In this document: positions 52,156-63,355 of the stretch, piece after piece
Layout: every line of letters begins with the position of its first letter
Numbering within the stretch: position 1 is the first letter of the stretch
DNA from: Massospora cicadina
Taxonomy: Eukaryota; Entomophthoromycota; Entomophthoromycetes; Entomophthorales; Entomophthoraceae
Direction of reading: 5' to 3'
Length of the DNA stretch: 64,000 nucleotides
NCBI GenBank assembly: GCA_022478985.1
Contig: JAKSZP010014508.1
Location: 1 to 64,000 of the forward strand
Made by a program: the position numbers and the translations under genes
Notes under the pieces: model-generated
What the model saw: only the letters and a program-made list of their open reading frames with translations
Told to the model about the DNA's origin: nothing
Databases searched by the model: none

Positions 52156-54360
52156 CTTTAGCGCGTTGACATGTGTGACAGATATTAATGAAATCTTCTA
52201 CATTTATGGTGAGGCCCTTCCAACTACAAGTGTGTTTGATGAGGTCAGTCGTCTTATCCTTCTAGGGTGGCCTACTGCAGGGGTTCATTGTAGTCACAAA
52301 TAACTTCTTTCAAGAGAAGACCTGGGGTTTCCACCACTCCCTTGATATAGTTAATTCTTTCAAGGACATAGTATTCCCAAAGAATAGGCCCTCCATTCTT
52401 TGAGAAGGCCTTCATAATGGTTCCAAAATCTACAGATAGGGGTTGTGATTGCTGAACATGGGAGGTAAGGCTGAGTCCTCAGGCTCAGCATCCAAGGTAA
52501 GGATTGCAGGGGCTGGCATCTCTGGATTGATCACTAGCTGTTCTAGAGGATTAAGTATGCAGGTGCTTTTGGCGTCAACTAAGGATACATAAGGTATGTG
52601 AGCAGGTTTTTAAGGAAAAGCATCTGGGGAGAAAGTTTCTGCCATCTTTCACAAAGTCATACTTAAAGTTGAACATGGAAAGCGTCTCAGGTCATCAAGA
52701 GTGGCATGGGGTTCAGCTTTTGTGTGTATCTGTAATAGAAGAAGGCCTGGTAACTTATCTGGTTAGAAAATGGCCACTGAGAGCTGTGTAGGTTGTGAAC
52801 TCAGTTTTTAAATCCTACATTGCCAGAAACTTCTAATCATATATTAAATAGTTAGTTGAGCTAGTGACATTTCTTTGATAAGTAAGCACTAGTCGTTATA
52901 GCCCATTTTCTCCTGCCTGAAGCAGGGTTCTTCTAATGCATAGTTTGAGGGATCAGTTGCTTCAATAAAGGGGCGTGTGAAGGCCAAAGTGTACCAGTAC
53001 TGGGCTAAAACAAAATGGACTTCATGGCTTTGAAGGCAGAATCACACTTCATCCAAGTCAGAGTCTTCGTCCAAGAGGCAGAGTAAAGTGGTGCAGCTAC
53101 CTTTATTAGTTGGGGATAAACTTCTTTAGGAAGTTGCAAGTACCCAGAAATCTGCTCATATCTGACAAGAATGTGGGAGTAGCCCGATCATGGTTAGAAG
53201 CTTCTTTGTCTTGAGAAATCATGTACCCCTTAGTGAAGACAATGTTTACCTACAAAGAGACATGATATTGGAAGAACTCACATTTACTTACTTTTATGAG
53301 ATTTTCTTGAGAGAGAAGCTCCATCACTGCTGAGAGATTTTGAGCATGATATATGTTACCTGGGGAGAAAAAAATGATGCCATTCATGTTGTTAATGACA
53401 CACACTCCAATGAGGTCCTCTATAATTGCATCAATAAAGCGCTGAAAGCAGGCAGAGGAGCTCTTAAGCCCAAAAGGAATTACTTAGAATTTTGAAGTGC
53501 CTTTTATAATATGGAAATCAGACAAATATTCCTGGCCCTCATTAATAAAGATCTGATTTAAGGCATTCAGTCAAACCAGCTTTCTAAAGACCTTAGTCTT
53601 AAAAACATAGCGTTCAATATGTTGCTCCAGTGGTATGTGATGCGGGTATGGTACTGTCTAATTGAGGTTGTCATAATCATTAGAAGGGGGAAGAGACCCA
53701 TAAGTTTTTTCCACAAACAAAAGAAGGGCGCATACTGGAGATAACTTTTTGAAGATCTGTACTATGATAAGCATATTACTGACATGCTCGTTTAAGCGGC
53801 CTCCCCCTTTAATGATAAGAGGTATATGGAATTTTTGGATTTTAATTTTTATTAATAATGAGCATAAGCTCAAAATTAATTTGGTTATGAACTGGAGGAT
53901 GGGGTATTTAGTGGCGTCAAAGAGGTCAGAATAACCCTTGATACACTCAGGAAGTTCCAGAGGAGGAGCAGATGTCATATTAGTTTTCAAATGGGCCAAA
54001 TCAGGAGATAGGGATAGTCACCCTACCAGCAGTTTGTCTTTAGGTGGTTCAGGATCATGTAATTATGAACATCTATGACTTCAGCAAAACAAACTAAAAC
54101 TAATTGTTAATTCAGTTTGGTCTGCAGGTAAAGCTTGTGCCACCATTCAACCCCAAGAATGAAAAAGTATAGAAGTTTTTTGAAAGCAATAAATCGTTTT
54201 GTGAAATGATGGTTACCCCACAGAAGGTTATAGTGGGACTGAACTTTGCATGAGGAGATTTTCTGAGATGCTCCTCCTTTCACAAGGCGCCCTGGAATCA
54301 TGGGGTGCTCTAACTATTTTTATAACTATGAACTTTTAAAAAATCGAGATGTTCCATTTC
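52156..54360 (-). pseudogene. Gypsy-I pol: protease end, RT, RNase H, integrase zinc region (broken)
   Basis: Protease end at 54301-54110 (FILGVEWWHKLYLQT, the usual ILG-W word). RT lead-in and RT from 53999 (ECIKGYSDLFDATKYP; SPVCALLLFVEKTYGSL), then PFGLKSSSACFQRFIDAI (about 53480-53430). The YxDD position reads NMNG at 53390-53379, so the catalytic aspartates are lost. A late-RT connection at about 53190-53090 (MSRFLGTCNFLKKFIPN) leads into a poor RNase H. The integrase HHCC region at 52300-52156 reads DLIKHTCSWKGLTINVEDF and ICHTCQRAK. It then breaks at the Gypsy-2 TSD and continues at 39514. Stops are abundant. Confidence 0.78.
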
Positions 54361-55275
54361 AAAAAGTAAAATGGCTTCTAAGCTCCCTTGTTAGGTAAAT
54401 AACATTGCCAGGACAAAAATTAGCCAGTTAAAATTTTGCGCTAATAAATGTTTGATTGACGAGACTTTCAATTTTAAGTATCTTAATGTATAGGGTTGGA
54501 GCAATTACATACAGAAGAGGTGGTCTTTACTCTCACACTTTGTCCATCTAAATGCCCATGGCTTCTGAATGAGAATGTGTAGGCATCCTTGTGGGCTGAT
54601 GCTAGGGGTAGGATTTATCATTCCCTGACACCCCAAGTGAACATATAGACTCCTGGACAACTTCAGCGTGGAGAAGCTCCAATGTTGGTGTGCTACCAAG
54701 GTGTTCACTCGCTCTTGTGTAGGACAAGTGATATGATGATCATGAGGAGTATGGTAAATAACTGCTCAGGTCTGGGCCCTATGCTCTGGTAGGTCTGCAC
54801 CAGAGTAACATCTTCAGAGTGATGCAAAGGGAAAAGGCTAAAGAGACAGAAATTATCTATAAAAGTCTAGGGATTTACTAACCCCTCTGCTTTTAAGGTT
54901 TAAAGTGATGGGATTTTTATGAAACATAGCGGTGAAAAGTCAGAAAGGGGCTGACTTCAACCTATATGAAAGTCAGTCCTTACCTCCAGCAGGCTTAGAG
55001 CTGGTGTGTCTTTTATTTTAGCATGATCATCGGGGTATTAGTAGTGGCGAGGGTGGTGGCAGAAACTTCTCACCTGTTAACCACCTTGAGTGAGAGGAGC
55101 TGTTTAGCATACTCAGTTTCCCAGGTAATAATGGGGAGGCCCCCCAGTAGAGGGTGGTAAATTTTTCCAGTTAATAAATTCTCTCAAAACGTTGAAGTTG
55201 TGAGAGTACATTTCTGCACTATCTAGCCAGCAAAGAAAGGAGTACAACAAAGGTTCAGCACTTTTTTGAGGATAG
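54361..55275 (-). other. Gypsy-I 5' internal region (gag expected, not recognisable)
   Basis: This segment lies between the 5' LTR and the protease remnant, where Gag should be. Only short frames remain (e.g. 54708-54505) and no gag motif could be read. At 55275 no clear primer-binding motif of the TGGTGCT type is seen. Confidence 0.4.
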
Positions 55276-56091
55276 TGTCAGGGTAACTTATTCTATAAAT
55301 AATGGCAAGTAAGCTTCTAGAGGATAGACCAGAAAGATCAACTGTATGAAGTTAAAGGTGGGTGATATCCCATATAGATAGATACATAGTGGTTCCCATA
55401 TATTTTTATTTAGGAGATAAAAAGGGTGTAAATGGCTCCTAAATAATACAGGAACATATGTCTAAGTTTTGGAGAATTTTGGTAAACTTTTGTGAAAATC
55501 ATCAGCATGGTGAGGCGTGGACAATGTGAAGTTAACCAAGGTGTCAAATTTGAGCTAAAGATTTTAGAAAACTGGGTGTTTTACAATGGAGGGAAAACCA
55601 TCTATTGCATGTGACATTTTCTGAAATGGCAAATCTGACAAAATCCATCAAAAAATTATTAAAATGTGGAATATAAAATCCATTTATTTTGTAGTTTAAA
55701 TATCCTCAAAAAGTGAAGAAACCCATACTAAAAATCAAGCTATTAGGGTTTTGCAAGTTTTCTGAACTGGGTCCTGAAATTGAATTTAAGCTGAAAAACT
55801 TTCCAAATATGTTCATGTTCAGTTTGCTGAATTTGGCCAGTCTGGAGGGCACATACTTTGAGATTTTAGCCATAGTAGAGTTTATTAAGCACTTTATCCT
55901 CTAATAAATTAACTTCTACTCCATAGTCTTCTCCAAATTCTTCCCAGGTGTGGGCTACTACCCACTTCCTGTCTCTAACCTTGAGAAGATCATCCAAGGA
56001 CTCAAAGAGAAAATTTTAGAAAATTTCAAGAGCTCTTTTAATGTCCAATCTTAAGTGATTGATTCCAGGTAAAATATTATAATCAGTGACA
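55276..56091 (-). repeat. 5' LTR of Gypsy-I
   Basis: Direct repeat of 37501-38310, bounded on the right by TSD GCTCA (56092-56096). Confidence 0.85.
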
Positions 56092-56096
56092 GCTCA
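56092..56096. repeat. Target-site duplication of Gypsy-I, right copy (GCTCA)
   Basis: Pairs with 37496-37500. Confidence 0.85.
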
Positions 56097-56979
56097 TCTA
56101 AACTTGATATTGATAGCTTATAGTGACAATGTGGTAGAACATGTTTATAAGTAGACAGAGATTAAAAATATGTCTTTGTCTCCCACCATAAGTTCTGAGT
56201 CCATTTGCAAATGATTTTTACCCAAGATTTGACTTTTTTCAGATTCACTATAAATATTTACCTAGTATGATTAAAGTGCTTTGGGATGTTGAAACTTTAC
56301 TTAATAGGTTACTTTATCACACTAGATACTACCAATTTCAACCTTTGTGTCCTTAGAGCTAGTACTAAAACCTCATGTGGGTTAAGTCCATATGGAATTA
56401 TTTGCAAGCTTATAGGGAAAAATGGCTATGGTAATTATATATATTACTATGTAACTTTCAATATGACATGTAGATTTTAGCGTACAATATATATAAATAA
56501 TAGCCAAGGCAGTTTATAGGTTTTTAAATGGTGTTACTAAGAGAAAGCTTATTTTTTCTTTGAGCCAGAGTATTTAATTATTTATATGGATTTTAGTTTG
56601 AACTATATATACTATGCAATTTGGACTATGATGTTAAAGTATAGAAATCTATCTTGGGCCCTAAATAGATCAGGTAGACAACTTTTTCACTGAGAGCAAA
56701 ATCAAACATATGATTTTCTTAAGGTCAAACTTTATATAGTTGAATAAAATTTTTTTTACTTATACACATATGACTTTAAATAATCACATTGCACTGAGTT
56801 TTTAAGCACTATTTTTTTTAAAATTTGGAAACTGCAGACTTCTCTATATGCCTAGTATGCCTTAGCATCGTTAAGGATAACTGTAGACTACAGCAGACTT
56901 GTTATATAGGATTCATACTAGCAATACGTCCATATTAGCATAGATCTCATACTAAGTTCCACTATAAAATCTGAAGAAG
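56097..56979. other. AT-rich stretch, no recognisable feature
   Basis: Short frames only; nothing supported. Confidence 0.5.
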
Positions 56980-56996
56980 GTAACCCTATAGAGCTT
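56980..56996. repeat. Target-site duplication of Y5, left copy
   Basis: GTAACCCTATAGAGCTT, identical to 57549-57565. Confidence 0.92.
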
Positions 56997-57548
56997 TCTC
57001 CTCTGCCAACAACTCCATTGGGCGATAGAATCCCTTGTTGAGGGTATTTCCTTCCCAAATTTTCCCCCTGATTTTGAGAAAAATGTAAAATACAAAATTG
57101 AGGAGCTTTCTCTGAATGCAAGCTGCGCTTGCATTGATGCAACAAAAAACCTCTCTTTTTGACCCCACTTACCCTGTAACCCACTGGCGCATCAAGTCAT
57201 TTACTTGTGTGCCTGCTCTCAACACTTCTGTTGAGCATCAACTTGCTTAATATGTTGAGGCGATGGACACTGACAGCCTCATTACATAAGAAAACCCACA
57301 ATTATACCTCCTTATGCCTCATGTCGCTGATTCCCCCCCAATAATGTCTGCCATGTTCTGCCAGCTTTAGCGGGCGCTGGACAAAAGTTTCCCCAAAACT
57401 TCCTCCCATTCTGATATGAATTCCTAGGCTATTTTCTAAGGTGCCATATTAGGAAATTCTTTTTGTTAATCTATCTATTTGGCCCATTTGTGGATAAAGA
57501 TGCGTGGTGGCTCCCCCTTTTGGGTTGGGCACCACTAGTGCTAAAAAA
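56997..57548 (+). mobile_element. Y5: 5'-truncated Y-family element (552 bp)
   Basis: Bounded by a perfect 17-bp TSD. The 3' end is GGGTTGGGCACCACTAGTGC followed by an A-run. It encodes only the C-terminal Y domain in broken frames: NFPPDFEKNVKYKIEELSLN, then HWRIKSFTCVPALNTSVEHQL, then LLMPHVADSPPIMSAMFCQL. It is a + strand copy of the same subfamily as Y3 and Y-C. Confidence 0.88.
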
Positions 57549-57565
57549 GTAACCCTATAGAGCTT
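57549..57565. repeat. Target-site duplication of Y5, right copy
   Basis: GTAACCCTATAGAGCTT; pairs with 56980-56996. Confidence 0.92.
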
Positions 57566-59112
57566 GCGCTATATAGTTGTACCACCCTTTACTATAGATT
57601 CTTAGTATATTCAAGCACGGTGAACATTTATAAAGGTTTAACTGGTATGATGCCAAATTAACAATAGTAGAACAAAAAAGTTAGTAAGCCTTAGTTAAAA
57701 TACAACCTAGTAGGTAAAGATTACCATCAATCTCAACCTAAATCATCACAGCTTAGCTATATTAGTACAAAAGTGTTAGACCCTATAAATTTTGGTACTC
57801 TTTATCACCATTATAAACTCATATAAATAAATATTTTTTGTTATGAAAAAACTACTCATTATCATCTATTATTAAAAACTTATCAAGAAAATCAAAACTT
57901 CTAACGTTGCATATAATATAGTGGTTAATAATTTATAGAAATATAGAAACAAGAATGAATATACAATTGTTTTATCCTCATGGTATTGGCAGTAAACCCT
58001 CACCAAGGTTAGATTTTAAAATGATGCTTAATATTAGATAAAAAGTAAAAAGTTGTAATAGTGATTAAGAGAACTAATAAGGGGCAGATTCTATAAATTT
58101 TTAAAATACGATTGGTTGACACTTAAAAGATGTCTGTGCCAAACTCTATTCACTAATTAGTGGGTACTTATGACTGTTAAAATAGGGACCAGGCAATATA
58201 ATTTAATGATTTATTAAACTACAGTTTGTTTAATCACCTATACTTTGTAATGGATCAGACTTCACTTGATCTTCACATTGCTTTAATCAGGCTGCACTTG
58301 ATCCACACATTGTTTTAACAGGAAGAGCCTTGACTAGGAGAGAAGTGTCAGAGGATGATTTAAGAGAATTGGATTTGGTGGTGAGTCAGATGGGGAGTTG
58401 TTGGATCGAGGGTGAGAGATTTGACATACTGAGATTGAGATGCATTTGAGAGAATATGACATCATGGTTACAAATGGCGTGGATGATGATCAGGTGGGAT
58501 GAAAAGTCTTCACAAGCAAAGTGTTAAGCAATGTTCAAGAAAGCCTAGCATAGGAGAGGGAGCTTATTAGAAAGACAGCTGAGTGCTATTTATTAGGGGA
58601 TGGTTGGGGCCTGAATGGCCAGTTTCAGCTTCTAAGAAGAATCAGGGAAACTCAAATAAATCGTTTGCTATTATAAATACTATTCTTATTTAAATTCAAG
58701 TATATTATTGTATCCAAGTGATGAGCTCAACTAGTGAGCCTGGTGTGGAGTTTGCGTCATTCTCAGTCCTCTTGTAGAGCCAGACCCTGTTGTTGATGTG
58801 CAGCATTGTGGGTACAGTGGTGTGGGAATACGTGACAATGACGAGACATGGTGGGAGTGTTCATTGATGGGCTTCTGAGGGCCTTGAACCCTAGTTTGGT
58901 CAGCAACATGGCTCTTACTACCCAATTTCTTCATGGCATATTGGCGCGAGCCCACCTGTTACATACTTATGGTCCTAAATTACTATCAATCTGAAACTAA
59001 ATGTAAAAAATAAATTATAAAGAAAAGAGTAATTAGCTGTCTGTTATATTAGTATAATTGTTGTTTGCAAGTAGTATTCTATCATTGGGCTTTCATCAGG
59101 TTACCTATCAGC
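57566..59112. other. AT-rich stretch without supported genes
   Basis: Mostly AT-rich. At 58257-58320 a ~32-bp sequence is imperfectly duplicated in tandem (ACTTGATCTTCACATTG and ACTTGATCCACACATTG). From 58330 to 58640 the plus strand is purine-rich. A 74-codon minus frame at 58955-58731 has no recognised motif. Confidence 0.45.
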
Positions 59113-60544
59113 TTTTTTTGTGCTTACAAAAAATGAGATACTTATAAGTCTGGGGTAGCATCCCCTCCATTTGTATTGGGTGGCGTTCACTTCCCATCCA
59201 AAAAAGGTCTGAGAAGGCCAGCTGCCCCTCTTGTCTCCCAGGGCGAATTCGCCCATGTGGTGGATGAGCGTTGGGTCATGGCTTACCCTTTGAGGATTCT
59301 GCCACCTATCCCAGTATTAACTTCTAAAGGGTTAGTATGCCAAAATAAGGGTAATTTTGTAAGTTGTTGGAGAATCAGCATCCACATGGGGTGAAGTGTT
59401 CAAAGGTGGCTGGTGGCAACAATCCTTTAGTATCAGGCCTTACAGCACCAAACCATTGGCAACAAAGCCTGACGGCCATGTACCTTCAGTAAACAAAGCG
59501 TCTATTATTGAAAAATTTAGTAAAACTCACCAAGGCATTGGATCATTGGCAAAAGTAGCCGCCAGAACCAGACCCTCCATGGAAAAATCAAAATCTTTGT
59601 CCAGAAAATCTCGTCTTGTCAAATGAAAGCCAGAGCAACTGGGTGTGGGTGGGTTGGGCGCCCCAACCTTGTTCCCAACCTCTTGGGACTTCCCCTACGT
59701 GTGGTGGTCTTGGGAGGTTTCGTTGCTTTGGGCAGAACGCCATCACTAAAATTTTTAGTATCATGGCAAATCTTTAATTCAGACATCCATGGAAAACTAG
59801 AGATAACTTGGCTCGCCACTGATACTATCAAAGCTAGTTCCAGATAAGTCAGTTTTCCTCCTGCTCAAGGTTCACTGGTTCAGGTCAAATCTCAAGGGCC
59901 CTGACCTTGTGTATTCCTCAGCTATTTCCCAATCTAATGGCTATTTAAACAGTTGTAACTCCCTAGGAAAATTGATGGTCATTTTCTTATTTTAAATTTA
60001 ACAAAAATTCTACGTTCTCCAATTTATTTTATTTGTCAAATTTTTCTTTACCAAACCCCAGTGAACCTCCAATGTGGCAACTTGGACCTCACACTGGGCT
60101 ATCACAGTCAGTGACTTTGTTTCCCACCAAAGTCAATTAGCCTACAATGTCAAGTACTTCTTGGAACTTTTTATAATTGCCAAGGCAATCTGCCACCAGG
60201 ACCTTGGCATTTTGTGAAACAATTATCCCCGCTCCAGGAAAGGATCAGCACCCTCACCAATGTTGCCATATCCAGTTCCCCATGGGGAAAACCCACCCAA
60301 TCCTGTCCCACAATTTCTTAATCCCTGGTCCATAGGCCTAGGGTAGCAATAGCCTGGTTTCTTGACAGGCTGCTTTTTACGTTCACAGCCCATCAGCTTT
60401 TTTGGTTATATAAGCTCCCAACCTAGTTAAACGTCATTTGAGCAGCAGTGCCCCTGGCATTCTGGCTCACCTTTTGGTGTTTCTGCATCCTTACTGGCAG
60501 GCCAGCCTAAACTTTATCTGCTGCCTTCATGACATAGTTGACAA
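59113..60544 (+). repeat. X: dispersed repeat, copy 2
   Basis: Resembles 34143-35600 from TTACAAAAAATG to the end block WQASLNFICCLHD. Open pieces at 59176-59394 and 59396-59626 carry SKKGLRRPAAPLVSQGEFA and a Lys/Ser-rich stretch. It is directly followed by the Y-B 5' end. Function and family unknown. Confidence 0.5.
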
Positions 60545-60558
60545 AACCTTTTTTTTCT

Positions 60559-60578
60559 GCTCAAACTCACTTTTGAGC
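60559..60578 (+). other. 5'-terminal hairpin of Y-B
   Basis: GCTCAAACTCACTTTTGAGC: 7-bp arms GCTCAAA and TTTGAGC, perfectly complementary, with the loop word TCACTTTT shared with LINE-D. Confidence 0.65.
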
Positions 60579-60636
60579 ACTTTATTAAAAAAAGTTTGTT
60601 TATCCACCGCCATCTGGCCACGCCAATTCCTATTTG

Positions 60637-62445
60637 ATGTCCTTGGATCCGCCTCCTGCCACCCTAATGTGGGGCAGTAGTGCTCCACCAACTAGCGTTT
60701 TCCGCCCAGCGGGCAAATGCGTTCAGATGGGCTCAAACAGCCCATCCACCTTGTCTGGCCAGTTTATCCCCCCACGGGAATTAGTTTCCACCTGGCGCGC
60801 ATCCACCCTTCTTGCCCCCATCCACTCGCCCTCCCTCATTCCACCATTTGATTTTGCTTCCATGTTGACTACAGGCGTTTATTCCCATATGCCAACAAGG
60901 CAATTATTGACCTATCCACTGCAGCCTTTGCGCCAGCTGGCTTTATCAACTTCCACCCATTTAAGGGCTATTTTGATATTGGGCTACAAACAGAGGATGA
61001 TGCTGCAGCGGTGGCGATAACTCCTTTAATTTACAAAAAACCCCTATTCCCACTACCCGTACTCGCCTCTTTTTGGACACCACCCTGGTGGTGTCATTTG
61101 CAAATCTCCCATCCCACCTCCCACCCCAAGTTTTATATGACCAGTTGGTCCTGGGGCTTATGGCTTATGGCACTCAGCCCAACCTCATCTTTGCAGTACC
61201 CTCTGGTGCAGAGCGCCTCACTGCCCCTCGAGCAACTGCTACCATCGTCCCACACCACCCTGCCATAGACCACCAAATCCCCCCCACACTAGTGTTGCAG
61301 CAGCGCCAGATTTTTTTTGGGGCTCAGGTTGATAATGGTTGGCAGATTTGTCCCCTCTGCTTTGGGATTGACCATGCAAAAAAAAGCTTGCCCACATGCT
61401 GCTTCCGCTGATGTGGCTTCAGAGCCCCCTCCGCGGGTTCTGTATGGGGAACTTTGCTGCCCCCTCCCACCCTCCACTCTTATTTGATGGGCCAGAATGG
61501 GAAATCAGCCCCCCCAAATCCTCCAGCCACATTCTCCCACCTAAACCCACCCCAGCCAATCAGAACCAGGCTTGGACCACCCTTTGCACCCAAGCACCCA
61601 CCCATTCGCCCACTCCCACCCACCAAACTTCTAACGCTACAACTCTCATGAACCAAAATCCATGAGCCCTATTGGCGGAGGTTGACAAATCAGGTAATGT
61701 TCTCATTAGTGAGCATTTCAGTTCACCTTTTGGCCAATACAATTATGGCCAGGCCGAATTTTTCCTTCCTGACTTTCATGAAACCCTACTCCCCAGAAAT
61801 TTCACTCCTCTGCCCAATGCAGCCCCCTACCAAAGTGACCACCAGCTCGCCTTAGCTGCGGTGGCCTCTCCCCGGTGCCCAACCCTACACAAAGCAGTTG
61901 CCCAATCAGTGGCTCAGTTCCATTTAGGCCTGCCCACCCTCTTCTTCCCCCCAATTTCACTGAATCTACATGCAGCGACATCTCAAAGTTATTTGATACT
62001 GCTGAAGCTGCCATCATGAATGTTGTAACACTCACCAAATTCAACCCTTCAGCTAAAATCACCCACCACAGTATCTCCCTTTTTGCACAAAATCCCAAAG
62101 CCCACAAAGAAGCTGAAATTCTTGTTGCGGCATTTGTTAAAGCACTTTACCGCGCTAATCTTAATGAGGAGGTGGAAAACTCATACTATTCCGACCTCCA
62201 CCCACACTATGTGGATGCCCCAACGCCCTGACTCTCCGATTTGATCTGCTACTTTAATCAAAATTTTATGATCAAGGCGCATATGTCTGAGGACCAACCC
62301 CCTGACCTCCCTCACCCTCTGCCATGGTGGGTTAGTAGTTTCCGCTCCCTGCCTGGTTAGTAGTTTTATTTCTTTCCATTCATTTTTGAGCAGTTTTTTT
62401 GTTTTTAATTTTGGTATTGTCTGTCCCCTGGTTGGCATACCTTGA
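60637..62445 (+). pseudogene. Y protein of copy Y-B: RRM-like, CCHC knuckle, C-terminal domain (frameshifted)
   Basis: The start is the ATG at 60637 (MSLDPPPATLMWGSSAPPTS), giving a span of about 600 codons. Order: Pro/Ser-rich N-terminus; RRM-like segment from 61080 (LVVSFANLPSHLPPQVLYDQL, then GLMAYGTQPNLIFAVPS); CCHC knuckle at 61349-61391 with the full CX2CX4HX4C spacing once the 8-A run at 61378-61385 is read as one base too long; Pro/Asn-rich linker; then YGQAEFFLPDF. The C-terminal domain (61875-62231) has SAKITHHSISLFAQNPKAHK and YSDLHPHYVDAPTP, followed by a stop-ridden hydrophobic tail. The paired Y-A frame shows which differences are recent breaks. Confidence 0.7.
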
Positions 62446-62462
62446 ATAAATTTTAAATTGCT

Positions 62463-62775
62463 GAGGCTTCTACAGGGTATAATGGGTAGCTAAGTGACTA
62501 TAGTCATTTAACTGTAAAGTGTTACCTGGTGAAATCAGCGCAGGAATATTTGTTCTGTGGGTTATAGGTTCTTGTGCACTACAATAAATAACTTTATATG
62601 AGGAGAAAACACTATTTAAAAGAGTAAAACCATTCTAATCAAACAAGGGGATAACATAGATACTATTTATATACTATATTCTCCATAGTAATAACAAAGA
62701 TTTTTAAATTCTACCCTTATCTATCCTAATGGTCTTCTTTAGTGTAGGGGAATATCTTTATAAGATTCACATCTG
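62463..62775. repeat. Degenerate direct repeat R1
   Basis: Resembles 63047-63355 in order: TTCTACAGGGTATAAT / TTCTACAGGATATAAT, CACTACAATA, ATTTAAA-GAGT, and GGTCTTCTTTAGT / GGCCTTCTTTAGT, then TTTATAAG. The spacing is 584 bp. It could be an LTR pair of a very short element or a segmental duplication. Confidence 0.55.
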
Positions 62776-63046
62776 TCAACACATATAATTTTACTCTGGG
62801 CAATGCTTACATATATATTATAAATAAAGATTTTATAATGGATTAAGCTAATCTACTTTTATTTATATTTCAAGAGATTTATAATGATTTAAGTCTGCTT
62901 AAAGTAGTCAACTTGGTTAATTTGAAAAGTTTAGCTAAGTTATGATCTTCCCTAAACAGGTGGTAGCGACACATTGCCCAGATGAAATTCCCCATCATTG
63001 TCAGAAATGCTGTCTAAATAAGTTGAAACTTCCAAGGCTTCTTATA

Positions 63047-63355
63047 AGGTTTCTACAGGATATAATAGTGAGGGAAGTGACTATAATAAATTGGTTGTAA
63101 TTTGAAACCTGTTAAAATTGGCGCATGAGTATTAATTATGTAGAGAATATGTTCTCATTCACTACAATAGATACCTATGTAGGAGTATTTAATGCCATTT
63201 AAAGGAGTTAAAGCCTTGTGATTAGAAGGTAACATATTGTAAACAGTTTTGTGAATTTTCTATATTCTAGATAGTGCTACCAGACGTTTTGAAAGCCTTT
63301 CCAATCTATCTAAAGGCCTTCTTTAGTAAAAGGGATCAGCTTTATAAGGTCTTTA
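63047..63355. repeat. Degenerate direct repeat R2
   Basis: Partner of R1 (62463-62775), same orientation. Confidence 0.55.

Larger units (their letters stand above)
37501..56091 (-). mobile_element. Gypsy-I: outer Ty3/gypsy element of the four-layer nest
   Basis: LTRs at 55276-56091 (5', 816 bp) and 37501-38310 (3', 810 bp), with exact TSD GCTCA. Without the nested Gypsy-2 and one TSD copy it would be about 5.95 kb. Minus-strand order: protease end (54301-54110), RT (54000-53260), RNase H (about 53200-52500), integrase zinc region (52300-52156), the break by Gypsy-2, then integrase core and GPY/F (39514-38660). Coding resumes in register across the break (CQRAK at 52160, DSHWKAT at about 39500), which supports the nesting. 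Confidence 0.9.
60545..62455 (+). mobile_element. Y-B: full-length Y-family element
   Basis: The 5' end is AACCTTTTTTTTCTGC followed by the hairpin GCTCAAACTCACTTTTGAGC (60559-60578); the 3' end is CTTGAATAAATTTTAAA. It is a near full-length partner of Y-A with the same domain order. The left flank is repeat X; no right-hand TSD copy was found, so the exact ends are provisional. Confidence 0.75.

Noticed and set aside
58731..58955. 74-codon minus frame as a host gene
   Set aside because: No motif, no repeat partner and no supporting context; length compatible with chance.
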